Positions 43,168 through 53,385 are shown, counted from the stretch's first letter. The stretch is DNA of 64,000 nt from Molanna angustata (GCA_963576475.1 OY754980.1:34208431-34272430); one strand, 5' to 3'. Notes: generated by a model not told the origin, from the letters alone. Numbers and translations: made by a program.

Positions 43168-43245
43168 CCTTTCATAAATTAAAGGTGTTTACAGTAGTAG
43201 AAGTAAACAAAGTTATTTGTTTTAATTTATTTTATTTTATTTAAA

Positions 43246-43288
43246 ATGAACTTCTACAAAGTTTCTCACGAAAAATTCGAAGAATTGT
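43246..43288 (+). pseudogene. Start of a third PLE-1 unit, right arm
   Basis: It begins MNFYKVSHEKFEEL as in the other units, then homology ends at the right target duplication. It shows that the copied RNA or DNA was a tandem array reading through a unit boundary. Confidence 0.88.
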
Positions 43289-43335
43289 AATATATGTGTT
43301 CTAAGACGATTTGTGTATTTATAATCAATTCAAAA

Positions 43336-43434
43336 GTGCATAAGTGTTGTGCGGTCCCTAAATGTACAAACACGACGAAAAAAACACCTACTGAGGTATT
43401 TGTTTTCGTCCCACGCGAAAAAAAAGAGAAATAA
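43336..43434 (+). pseudogene. THAP-type zinc finger, N-terminal half
   Basis: The frame reads HKCCAVPKCTNTTKKTPTEV and FVFVPREKKEK, then a stop. This is the first part of a THAP finger (C-x4-C, N, PTE, VP-K). THAP domains bind DNA in host regulators and in P-element or PIF/Harbinger-type transposon proteins. The second C-x2-H pair and AVPTIF-like end are not visible downstream, and no ATG precedes it in frame, so it is either a decayed gene or one exon. PLE-1 is inserted about 40 bp upstream. Confidence 0.55.
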
Positions 43435-43470
43435 GTGATTAAATTTCGCACGGCGAGACACAAGTGAATT

Positions 43471-44170
43471 TTATTAAGTACGCGTTTACAATGAAGTACA
43501 GTATTTGTTCCCCCACTTTTAGCTCTCAATAATATAATATTTACCATTATTTAGGCAATAAGCATATAAAGAACTTCATTAATGTCCAAACGTCAAAATA
43601 GGCCATCATAAGTTTCCCGCGTATGTTTTTAGCTTATGAACATATAATGTAGAGAGAAGAAGGAGCATATTTTATCGATTTTCGAGATGTAAGTTGTATT
43701 TAAATTACAGATAAATAAAGTACTTAGGTATATGTACTTATTATTAAGTTTTTACGTTTCGAAATTCTGATGAACAAAAGTCTTTGTTCGACGCAAAGAA
43801 ATATCCGACCATCAAAAGTTCCATTCTAGTTAAGAGTAGTTAAGACAGGCAGAAAAATAACTACTATGGCTGCTATTGCTAAAAATAACGATAGCAGATA
43901 AATATAGCTTGTTATGAACACAATACAAATAACGAGCGCTATGTAATAATTCGTATGCTGCTAAAATTGTAACGATGTTTTAAAACGCATGCTTCGCGTA
44001 ATCGCCGTCGTTTCGCAAATCGCTTCATTGCATGAAAAAAATATAGCTTGCTAGTTTAGTTTGGCAGTGACCAGCATCATAACATGTCGAACGTTCGTCA
44101 GCTCACCATCGCGTGACAAAATTGTAGAATACTAAAACTAAATTAGTTTACCATACGTTGCGAGCGTTCA
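43471..44170. other. Unassigned stretch
   Basis: AT-rich; nothing recognised. Confidence 0.35.
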
Positions 44171-44850
44171 TTATTTATTCAATAAAAACTAAGTTACATA
44201 CAAAATACAATTAACATAGGCCCGATATTACAGTCGGCCCTCAACTCATTGAGTTTGCCAAACTCAAGATTAATGTTAAGGGGAGATTGAATCCATTTCC
44301 GTATTACAGTGCAATATGACATGTCAGTTACTAAATCTTCAATTATAGACATATTTCACTTTTTCTGTGGTTATTATCTGTCAAATTTAAATAACCTCAA
44401 ATAATACGAAATACAAAACGGGACGCTACGACTTTAAATACCATTGTTTTATTATCCAACATGGTAAATTTAATTTTTTTCACCAAAATAATGCTTTTAA
44501 ATGCCCGTGTTCGTTTCAATACGGCTGTCAGTTTGTTTTGTTGTGTGGCGCCACCTTCGATACAACACTGAAACTACACACGTTGCCTAACGCCTCTAGT
44601 GATAGAAACTGAAACTACACGAGTTGCCTAGCAAATGACAGTTGACTCACAGTTAAGTACTTAATCTGCCAGAAACGTTGAGTTAAATATTTGTCGTTTT
44701 AGTGACGTATTTGAGGGAAGATTAGGTCTAAACGGACACTGTAATACGCTATATTTTTGTAAAACTTGAGTTTAGCTCTTAAACTGACACTGTAATACCG
44801 GCCCATAGTGTCCCCCGATAGGTAGGCGAGTATCTAGGTAAATTGAAACT
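44171..44850 (-). repeat. LINE 3' end split by MITE-3
   Basis: The minus strand reads TACTCGCCTACCTATCGGGG, GACACTAT, then (after the MITE) GTTAATTGTATTTTGTATG. The same order is uninterrupted on the plus strand at 46225-46335. The coding region is absent. Confidence 0.6.
44219..44805. mobile_element. MITE-3, about 0.59 kb
   Basis: The left end is GGCCCGATATTACAGT. The right end on the minus strand is GGGCCGGTATTACAGTGTC, giving imperfect inverted termini. It inserted in a LINE 3' end with ATA or TA on both sides (44216-44218, 44805-44807). No ORF. The TA-type target suggests a mariner/Tc1-like or similar partner; this is inference. Confidence 0.7.
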
Positions 44851-45017
44851 ATTTGCTTTGATGAATACTTGTTCCATTTATATTTAATTTGTTTTAGTTT
44901 TAAGTATCTAATTAAAATATTAATATATCGATAACACCAAAATAAACATAGTCCAGACCGACAATTAATGCGTATATTGTATTGAAGACTATCAGAAGAA
45001 TTGACGCGACCATACTA

Positions 45018-45215
45018 TGACGTCGTGCGCTCTGATTGTTTTTTCTCATAAAATGGCGGACTAACACATTTTGTATTTTTATATTTATAATATTATTATT
45101 ATTCACTCCTATAAATAAAAAAAAAACATTTTTTAAATCTTTATAACCTATTTTATTTTTTAAAATCATAATTTCAATGATTTTTTTCTTACAGTCATCA
45201 CACCTATTACATATT
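45018..45215 (+). promoter_or_regulatory. Promoter-like duplicated module, copy A
   Basis: TGACGTCG, then GCGCTCTGATTG, then ATAAAATGGCGGAC, followed by a shared T-rich stretch ending near ATTTCAATGATTTTTTTC. It is a diverged copy of 45650-45842. The motifs resemble CRE, inverted CCAAT and YY1-type sites. A regulatory role is inferred from these strings only. Confidence 0.45.
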
Positions 45216-45649
45216 TTAATATATTAATCATAATATGTATATGAATCATAACAGTTATCCCATATGTATATTAGATTCATCATAATAAATTGTGTATTTC
45301 CATTTCAACCTCATGTAACACTGTACAACTCCCACAAACAATATAATTACATCATTTTATTTTATAATCAAGCAATGAAAGCCACCAAGTTATTTATTTC
45401 TGAAACGTTAAATATTCTCCACCACGTTACAATACTCGGTGCGTGTTATAACAGATGCGTCAACGATTCAATAGAGCGGATAGCGATATTATTTGGTTAA
45501 TTGTCCCAAATAAACCAAATAAATCAATAAATAAAAATAGCATGTTAAAAATAAGCAGCATATTCCATATAGCTTGTTATGAAAAAAATAGCCATTTCGA
45601 ACAACACAACAGTTGACAGTAACAAACACAATTGACAGTGACAATATGG

Positions 45650-45842
45650 TGACGTCATGCGCTCTGATTGGTGTTTCACATAAAATGGCGGACAAACATA
45701 TTTTGTATTTTTATTTTAATAATATTAATATTATTCGCTCTTTTAAAATGAAAATAAATATATTTTTTCAAATCTTTATAACATATTTTATCTAATAAAA
45801 TCATAATTTCAATGATTTTTTCTTACTGTCATCACGCCTATT
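45650..45842 (+). promoter_or_regulatory. Promoter-like duplicated module, copy B
   Basis: Perfect CRE palindrome TGACGTCA at 45650-45657, GATTGG (inverted CCAAT) at 45666-45671, and AAAATGGCGGAC starting near 45682. It then shares the downstream sequence with copy A through ATCATAATTTCAATGATTTT. No gene is recognised after either copy. Confidence 0.5.
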
Positions 45843-46224
45843 CAAATGTAATTTTGTTTTAGTTATAGGTACATGCAAGAGAAAAATATATGGATTTGTA
45901 CATACATACAGGAACATCACTGAATGGTACGATAAGCACACAATACTTAGTACATCGATTTATTTTTGTATGTAGTTTTTTTGCTTTTATATTGTTGAAT
46001 TTATTTATTATTATTCATATCTGTCTCTTTGATTTTGATTTTGTGATTTTGATTTTGCATTGATGATGTTTATAGGAGTCCTACAGCAATATATAATGTT
46101 GAAAAGAGAAAAGAAATAGAGATATATATGTGTATGAAGTAATGTAATATAACTAAGTTTAGTTTGTCTAATGTAATATAATATAATGTAATATAATATA
46201 TAAAATATTGTAAATTATAATGTA
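45843..46224. other. Unassigned stretch
   Basis: AT-rich, with AATATAATGTAATAT runs near 46170. Nothing recognised. Confidence 0.35.
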
Positions 46225-46335
46225 ATATAGACCCCCAACACGGGTAGGTACTCGCCTACCTAACGGGGGACACTATAATGTTAATGTGTTATGTGTAATT
46301 GTTAATCAATGTATATAAATAAATAAATAAATAAA
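46225..46335 (+). repeat. LINE 3' end with (AAAT)n tail
   Basis: GGTACTCGCCTACCTAACGG, then GGGACACTATAATGTTAATG, then AAATAAATAAATAAATAAAT. It is the uninterrupted relative of the split copy at 44171-44850. Confidence 0.65.
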
Positions 46336-47115
46336 TTATTTTTTTCATACAAAATTTTCCAAGTCGTTTCTGTCAAAAAAGTGTACATTTTGCACGCATA
46401 TATCTGTTAGTTTAAAAGTTAGAAGTACGTATTTACACGAAAAAAATTTACTTTCAAGTATAACTTAGCGTTTAAGTGAAAAACATGGTGAATATTTTGT
46501 ATAATTATAATGTTTAACTTATTTTTAAAGTAAGCGTTTTGTACATAAATGCCGCCATTTTAATATCTTTTCATACAATATTTCATTTTCCTACCGAATG
46601 AATATGTTCTTGAAAATAATAAACCTTTGAAATAAATATAAATATGAAATAATAAAATGAAACACAAGACATTACAGCAAGTTTTAAGACGTATATTGTA
46701 AAAGTCTGTTAATTATTAGTAAAGATATGGGCATAATAAAATTGCATAATTTGTATATAATATTTGATATTTCGGACAATTTTCATTTTTATGGCATCGA
46801 ACAAACCAATGTAGGTACCTACATATTCAAAAAATGTATCCGAACCATTCGATATTACTTACGTGTTCGAATCGTTTCCATGGCTACAGAAAGAATGTGA
46901 TATTCAAATAAAATTTGTTAGGAATCGAATTTATTTAGAAGGTTGTTGTAGGTAGGTACCTACCTAATAATATTTACTTACAAATCAACAATAATATACC
47001 TATACTGATTTCCTATAGGAAAATTATTTTATTTATTTATTTATCAACCGTTTGTCCGATTATAATGAAACTTTGGTGAATTGTCGAGCGTATGCCCAGG
47101 ATGGTTTTTGGATTT
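46336..47115. other. Unassigned AT-rich region
   Basis: It contains TAGGTACCTAC-type strings near 46810 and 46960. No coding signal. Confidence 0.35.
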
Positions 47116-47715
47116 AAACTTTTTTCTTATTCTTCTTCTTCTTCGTGTATTTGGTCGTTTTACCTATGAAGGGGGAGTATCCTGGGAAAAGAAGGTCCGA
47201 CTGTCCCTCCATCTCTTCACAGGTCTTCCAGGACGGGTTCTGCATATAAACTTTTTTCTTCTTTTTCTTCAACGTGTACTTGGTCATCTTACCTATGAAG
47301 ATGAACTATCCTGGGAGATGAAGGTCCAATTTTCCTTCCATCTCTTCGCAGGTTTCTGGATTTAAACTTTTTTCTTCTTCTTCTTCATCGTCTATTTGGT
47401 CATTTTACCTTCGAAGGTGGACTAACCTGGGAGAAGAATGTCCAATTTTCCTTCCATCTCTTCGCAGGTATCTGGATTTAAACTTATTTCTTCTTCTTCT
47501 TCTTCATCGTGTATTTTTGGTCATTTTACCTATGAAGTTGGAGAATCCTGGGAGAAGAAGGTCCAACTGTCCTTCCATCTCTTCGCAGGTATCTGGGTTT
47601 AAACTTTTTTCTTCTTCTTCGTGTATTTAGTCATTTTACCTATTAAGTAGAGCATCCTGGGAAAAGAATGTTCTTTCATCTCTTCGCGGTTCTTCCAGGA
47701 TGGTTTCTGGATTTA
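47116..47715. repeat. About 120-bp x 5 tandem array
   Basis: Units start AAACTTTTTTCTTCTTC, pass through GTGTATTTGGTCATTTTACC and ATCCTGGGAGAAGAAGGTCC, and end CATCTCTTCGCAGGT with a variable joint. The five units differ by 10-20%. Read on the minus strand the CCAT-CTCTTC part resembles the KRW coding end of a LINE (as at 21930), so the unit may derive from a LINE 3' end. The 94-codon frame here is an artefact. Confidence 0.85.
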
Positions 47716-47724
47716 AACTTTTCT

Positions 47725-47905
47725 TAACCGACTGATGGGACGGGATGTAATGAAGGGAAGGGATGCACTAAAGGGCCTGAAGGGATGGGAGGTATAAAAC
47801 TGCCTGAAGGGACGGAAGGTAGTGAAGGGTCTGATGGGAAGGGACGTAATGAGGGATTAAAGGGACGGGAGGTACTGAAGGGCCTGTAGCGGCGGGTCCT
47901 GGAGT
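47725..47905. repeat. Purine-rich degenerate tandem repeat
   Basis: G- and A-rich units of about 20-40 bp around GAAGGGACGGGAGGTACTGA and GGGCCTGATGGGA. It lies directly after the 120-bp array. Confidence 0.75.
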
Positions 47906-47914
47906 CTAATTCTG

Positions 47915-48385
47915 TTTCTTCTTAATTTTATGTAGACCTTTAGGGCAGTTTTTATACAAACTATTTCCTATTGTCTAATTCATCTTCTTCTTCTTTTATG
48001 TATACATTTGGGTCATTTTTTTATAAAAATTATTTCCTTTAGTCAAATTATTATTCTTCTTCATTTAAGTACGTAGACTTTTGGGAGAGTTTTAATACAA
48101 ACTATTTCCAATAGTCTTATTCATTTTCTTTTATGTAGACCTTTTGGTCAGTATTTATACAAACTATTTCCAATAGTCTAAATATTCTTCTTCTTCTTTT
48201 TTGTAGACCTTTGGGTGAGCTTTTATACAATCTATTTCCAATAGTCTAATTCTTCTATTAGGTATATGTATTTTTACTTATTTTATGTAGACCATTGGAA
48301 TAGTTTTTTATACAAACTATTTCTTATAGTCTTATACTTATTTTTCTCTTTTTTATTTAGTCTTTTGGGTTAGTTTTAAGTCTAA
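47915..48385. repeat. About 70-75-bp tandem array, 6-7 diverged units
   Basis: Units contain TTCTTCTTC, TTTTATGTAGACCTTTGGG, then TTTTTATACAAACTATTTCC and AATAGTCTAATTC. Divergence is higher than in the other arrays. Confidence 0.8.
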
Positions 48386-48399
48386 TAGTCTATTGTGCA

Positions 48400-49080
48400 G
48401 AAATATTATTAACGATATGCACACTTGAAGAAAATACATATGAAATGAATGGGATATGGGATGTGACGATATAACCTGCACTAGAATCTTTTCAATACTT
48501 TTGTTTAATTAAATTTAAACCATTTATATCATCCTATTTTGAATAATTTTCAACACCTAATATTTAAAGAATGGGGGTTGTGGCCATTACTGAACTCTTC
48601 ACAACATTTATATTCAAATTAAAAACTATTTACTATAGTTCAAGTCTTCTTCTTCTTCGTTAATGAAGACTTTCAGTCAAATTGAGCAAAAATATAATGC
48701 ACACTTGATGAAAAAATATAAAAACGAATGGGATGTGACCAATACTAGATCTTTTCAGTACCTACGTTTGTTTAATCAAATTTTAACCACATCCCAACAT
48801 CCAAAATTACTAAATTTTCAATAGGTACACATTACAATTTGTTTTCGATGATAATATTTAAAAATGGGGGTTGTGGCCAAACCAATCTCTTTACAACGTT
48901 GATAAACAGTCATATTTAAAACCATTACGCATAGTCCATGCGAGCAGAAATTGTATAAATATTATACTTCATTCACACTTTATAGCAATATATAAAAAAG
49001 AATGGGTTGTGGCCATCACTTGAACATTTTACAATACTTAAACTCAATCAAATTTCAAACCACTTTTCATAGTCTGATAT
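48400..49080. repeat. Diverged D1-related tandem units
   Basis: AATGGGGGTTGTGGCC is followed by an ACTC...ACAAC string, and recurs near 48571, 48866 and 49003, with GGGATGTGACC variants near 48470 and 48735. The GGGTTGTGGCCAACGCT start of D1 is related. It is about 150-bp periodic and irregular. Confidence 0.6.
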
Positions 49081-49440
49081 TGCAAAATAATTGGGTGACA
49101 ATATTATAAAAACGATTGCTTTTTCTTTCACAATTTTACATTCTTGGCCAACGGCGGGACATAAAAGCTAGTAATTAATAACCAAACACAATTCCCTAAT
49201 AGCCCTATATTAAATTTTTTTTCAATATTATTTATTACTCAACCCATAACTTCATTGTATCCCCCACCCTATAAAAAATGTTACCCAGCTTATACTCCAC
49301 CCATTATGTTTACTATAAGTCCCTACCTACATTTAATTTCGTATACTTTGTATCCTCTTGAGGAAGGGAACTTTGTTCCCGTAACATGTAGAGGAATGTT
49401 TATTCAATCGAATTAAATTTATAATTTTTAAAAGCGTACA
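49081..49440 (+). pseudogene. Possible PLE 3' end relic
   Basis: It ends in the hammerhead-like motif at 49353-49395, followed by an AATTAAA-rich tail, as PLE-1 has after its ribozyme. No certain protein match: Pro- and Ser-containing open segments near 49250-49320 only loosely resemble a PLE C-terminus. Offered on structure alone. Confidence 0.35.
49353..49395 (+). ncRNA. Hammerhead-like motif, degenerate
   Basis: Stem I UCCUC/GAGGA (5 pairs), then UUGAGGA where CUGANGA is expected, A, stem II GGGAAC/GUUCCC with UUU loop, GUA where GAA is expected, palindromic ACA/UGU, then A. The architecture is the same as HHR-3 with two core changes (C3 to U, A13 to U), so it is probably inactive. Confidence 0.55.
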
Positions 49441-50175
49441 CAAAGTTGTTTTTTATTCAATTTAATCAATTGTAAAAATATACCACAACGTTTATCGATG
49501 ATGTGAAAATATAATTGTTTGAGTAATAGGTATTTAATACATATTATTTCATTATGAATACTACTACACAATTGACATCAATAGATCAATTATGTAATTG
49601 AGTTAGGTAAGGGTGTCATAAATTGATTACATAATAATTATTTATTCAAAGATTAATTTACTATGTATTTAATTTCAGAGTTGTGATGTTAATAAGGTGA
49701 TTAATATTCATTCAATAGAGCGACGGGGACAACATAATTAATTTAAATTTAAATTTTAAAAGGGACACGATTCCAATACAATTTAACATTGTACCTACAT
49801 ACATAATATATTATTATTATTGAATCCATCATGAATATTTATAACATCATGTTTTGCGGGTGTATCTCGTGTGTACATGGAAATCAACATTTCAATCTTT
49901 GTTTTATTTACTTAAATACCTACCACTGGTATTAAATATATAAAATAAACGTAGATTTTATGTGTCTTTTCTGCTTGTATTATTATAAAAATATAATTAT
50001 TGTATAACTTAGTTAATGCTTATGTTAATGAGATCACTTATGTTAAATTTGTTCAAGAAAAATCGAATATTTTTATTATTGCATATGTGCAAACATTGGA
50101 TTTTTTCCGTGTCGGGAGTAAAAAATAAATATAGAACTTTCAAAAATTGAATTGATAGGGATCTCATTAAAAAGG
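49441..50175. other. Unassigned AT-rich region
   Basis: Nothing recognised. Confidence 0.35.
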
Positions 50176-50320
50176 CATAATTGGTGAACGTTGCGCAAGC
50201 GCATATAGTGATCACGTAAACCAGCCAATGACAGGTCGTAAGCCCTGTAGGTGCCTTGATTTCCCGCTTCTCCTACAGTAAATATTCCAACTTCGTCTCT
50301 ATCGAGATAATTAAAAATCT
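50176..50320. repeat. MITE-2 fragment
   Basis: AATTGGTGAACGTTGCGCAA, ATGACAGGTCGTAAGCCC and CCAACTTCGTCTCTATCGAG match the right half and end of MITE-2. Confidence 0.65.
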
Positions 50321-50409
50321 GTTCAAGAAAAATATTTAAATTAAATCGTTATGTTTATTTAACGACACTGACAGTTGAAAATCTTTAAAATATAACGTAA
50401 TTAGTTCTA

Positions 50410-50715
50410 CGCAACACTTCAACGTTGCTCACCATGCTCAGTTGTTCACGACAGTCAAGCTCCGTAAGACTTCATATTTTGGTCACGTAATGAGAGGCGA
50501 ATAATACTCGATCGTACAGTTGATCATAAAAGGTAAGATTAAGGGCCGTAGAGGGGTCGGCAGGAAGAAGCTATCCTGGCTCCGTAACATTCGGGAGTGG
50601 GCCGGAATGAGGCCTGTGGAGGACTTGTTCCGCACCGCACAGGACAGGGAAAGTTCTCCCGAATGATCGTCAACGTCGGGGGGACCCGACAGGACACATA
50701 GAGAAGAAGAAGAAA
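50410..50715 (+). pseudogene. LINE-E 3' end relic
   Basis: The plus strand reads TVKLRKTSYFGHVMRGE, a stop, then IKGKIKGRRGVGRKKLSWLR and NIREWAG, followed by a GAAGAAGAAGAA tail. This is the FGH-MRG...GR-KR-W-L--I-EW end of an insect LINE ORF. The minus-strand frames here are antisense shadows. Confidence 0.75.
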
Positions 50716-51345
50716 CACTTCCTTGCATCCTGCGCAAGTGGCGAGTTTATTGACACATGTAAATTTCTTCCAAAACCAGTGTTTCCAGCCCAAAGAAGTA
50801 ATCTTAGCGTGAGAATAATGCATGTAGGTATGAATCTTAATATATTTCTTTAAGAGATATTTTGGATAGAATATATATTTTTTTCTACAAAATGTGTAGT
50901 TTTCAAACGATCCCAAGACCTTATAATACTTTAGTATATAAGGTCTTTGAACGATCCCGTCATTTTAATTGAGATGTTAATTTTTATTTCAAAATATGTG
51001 CCTCAAATAAAATTCCTTTGTTAAGTTTATATTCCATTATATTTATATTCTGTACACTTATCTGTCTTTGATCTTGTGTGTTTGTCACATGTTCAACATA
51101 ATATCTAGAGACTATACTCATTCTGTCGCTTGCAATCACATCTCTCTCAAACGTTTCTCGTTTCTCAAAAGTGACCAACATGATACAGTATTTTTTAAAT
51201 TTGCTGAGATAATATGTAATGTAGTTAAAAGTCCACACTGAAAATCATCTTTGGATAGAAATATTCTTTATCATTCATGAAATCAAAATTTTTGCATTAT
51301 GTTAACTGCTGATTGATGGCGTGTAGGCGTGGACTCGGCGTGGAA
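50716..51345. other. Unassigned stretch
   Basis: AT-rich; minus-strand frames of 84-125 codons have no motif that I recognise. Confidence 0.3.
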
Positions 51346-51540
51346 TTTAATATTATTAACCGCCTTAAAGCATTTGAAATGTGGATCAACTGCAGAATAC
51401 TGAGAATATCATGGACTGACGTGGTCAGTTACACTGAAGTACTACGTACTACGTAGAGCCAACAACAACAGAGTATTATTCACCAATGAAAAGTGTCGTA
51501 CTTCGGCCATATACTGGAAAGGTGATAAATGTACCATCCT
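51346..51540 (+). pseudogene. LINE relic, post-RT block
   Basis: RLKAFEMWINCRILRISWTD then VVSYTEVL, and after a shift KVSYFGHILER. This is the AFEMW-YRR-L-ISW-D...YFGHILR block of LINE ORFs, close to LINE-E in style. Frames are broken. Confidence 0.7.
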
Positions 51541-52344
51541 TCAAATCCTTCATATTCATTTGAATAAATTGAATGGAAATGGAATTTGATCATGTTTAGA
51601 GTCTATTGCGTCGAAGTTTTAAATTGTATACATTTGAATAGACATTTTTTTATACACTTGACCTCAAAAATTTGTACATACCTTCTTGTCTCAGTTTCGT
51701 AGAGCAATATTATTCTGAGAATGTCACTTACACGAAACGCGGCGTCCACTATAATCGAAATAAACAATCAATAAATACTGTAGAACTAAACGACTTTTTT
51801 TTATTTTAATGAATCTCCTTATATGTAGAAAAATAATCTTTCTGTTATTTTTGTATTAATTGATACATATTCAATGGAGTTGTCTTATCAATTGATATGT
51901 CAGTAGGTAGGTTTATTGACGTTAAATAGTAATTTACTTTGGGTCTTAGCTGGCAGTTGATTACCGGTCGATTTCTTACACTTGGTAAAAATATTTTAGT
52001 AACCAGTGTTGGTAGCAGTTCTCCGGAAGTAAATTTATAGCCCTGGGGTTGTTTATGTTCGAATTTTCTTCACTAGATAAATACATGATCGGAATCCATT
52101 GTTAGCGCAGCGGGTTACTTACCTATCTACCTAACTTAACATAACCTAACCTAACCTAACTATCTACTAGATAACAAGATAATAAAAAAATAATCATATT
52201 AATTAAACATACCAATAAATCATATTAAGAATAAATTTAAACCTAAATATCGCATTTTGAAATTCAAAATTTTTCCTAAAAAAATATCTTATTTACAGTA
52301 TTTTAAATACTCCATTACTGTGTCGTGGAGATATAAATATTTTA
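51541..52344. other. Unassigned stretch
   Basis: It includes AACCTAACCTAACCTAAC near 52142-52160, three to four units of the insect telomere motif. This is too short to mean more than chance or a healed break. Confidence 0.4.
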
Positions 52345-52460
52345 TGTCCTTTATTTATTTATTTAAGACACCAAAAGAACATTGAAATATACAAACAAGT
52401 TAACACATGATACAAACACATAAGATCTCCAATGCTCCAATGTATGAAGTAATTTAATAT
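52345..52460 (-). repeat. LINE 3' end with (AAAT)n tail
   Basis: The minus strand reads TTGGAGCATTGGAGATCTTA, TTCTTTTGGTGTCTT, then AAATAAATAAATAAA. No coding part. Confidence 0.5.
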
Positions 52461-52735
52461 ATATTCATGTTTGAAGTGTACAATCAACCTTTAAAGTACG
52501 AACACGAGTCAATAATGACAGACTCGAGAACCGTCTGAGTGGCCAGAGAAAATGTTACTCAATATAGCTGACCTCCAGGATGTCCTCCCAATAGATGTAA
52601 TGACACGGGATGGAAACTGACGCAGGGCATTTACAGACACACAAACCTAAAAATTAAGGAAGAGGAAGACGGAAGCTCATAAAAGCTTCAATTATCTCGA
52701 CAAAGTATGTTTAGGCACTTAGATATAGCTATATA
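52461..52735. other. Unassigned stretch
   Basis: Nothing certain. GAGTGGCCAGAG... near 52537 is slightly GC-richer and may be LINE-derived. Confidence 0.3.
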
Positions 52736-53385
52736 TTCGTCCTTTTCCTCATGACTGAGGATAGCGGCTGTTTTCCGTCGCCACAGGTATGGCCCGCCTC
52801 CATTCCAATCTGTTTTGGGCTGAACGCAGAGCACCAGTCACCGAAGACCCCATTGTGGACCAAATCACTCCATCTGTTCGGTGAGCGACTACGAGATCTC
52901 CGTCTTTCCACGCTGCCCATCACAACAAACTTCTCGAGGCAGTCTGGTTCCCTTCTGGCAATGTGTCCAAAGAATTGAAGGATACGTCTGTAACATATCG
53001 TCGACAGACGATCCTCGATCTTCAGCTCGCCTAGAATTGACACATTCGTTCTTCTGGCTGTTCATGGGATGGGCAACATACACCTCCAGCACCACATTTC
53101 GAAAGCATCGATCCTCTTTCACTCTGACTCCCTAAGTGTCCATGTTTCCACACCATACAGAAACATCGAGAATATCAGAGCGCTGATGAGTCTAGCCTTC
53201 GTGTTTTTTCGTGATGGTCTTGTCCTTCCATACTGTGCTACCTTTGCCATGGCGATGCGTCTTTTCACTTCCGTTTCACAACCACCGGTATCAGATATGT
53301 TGGAACCCAGATTTGTGAAGTCATGTACTATATCAAGATGGTTTAGAGAGTTTTTTGGGGGAAGTTTACATGTAGATATAGCTAC
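52736..53385 (-). pseudogene. LINE-C relic, RT thumb to C-terminus
   Basis: The minus strand, with stops and frameshifts, reads LISALIFSMFLYGVETWTLR, RIDAFEMWCWRCMLPIP, NVSILGELKIEDRLSTICYR, ILQFFGHIARREPDCLEKFV, and RRRSRSRSPNRWSDLVHN. This is the best preserved copy of LINE-C (RTE/BovB-like) in the window, yet no RT active site is present. Several plus-strand frames here are shadows. Confidence 0.85.

Larger units (their letters stand above)
36063..43297. mobile_element. PLE-1: head-to-head palindromic Penelope-like insertion
   Basis: TGTAATATATGT occurs at 36063-36074 and 43286-43297, a 12-bp target duplication. Inside, minus-strand units fill 36075-39810 and plus-strand units 39812-43288. 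Each arm has a 5'-truncated unit at the centre, followed by a 156-bp linker with a hammerhead ribozyme and a complete unit (period 2637 bp left, 2638 bp right), then another ribozyme. The right arm continues 43 bp into a third ORF copy (from 43246). Stems 36075-39487 and 39812-43225 appear near-identical in inverse orientation; 39488-39811 forms an unpaired loop. PLEs are known for complex tandem or inverted copies, but a doubled head-to-head array as one insertion is unusual. Confidence 0.9.

Noticed and set aside
36063..43297. Palindrome as a pure assembly artefact
   Set aside because: The 12-bp direct repeats outside both arms, the different outer ends and the unequal central endpoints argue for a real insertion. 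Spanning long reads are still needed, so this is set aside and not excluded.
47081..47365. 94-residue repeat protein
   Set aside because: The frame spans two units of the 120-bp array and is lost in the others.
52142..52160. Interstitial telomere
   Set aside because: Only three to four CCTAA units, which is common by chance or from LINE tails in insects.
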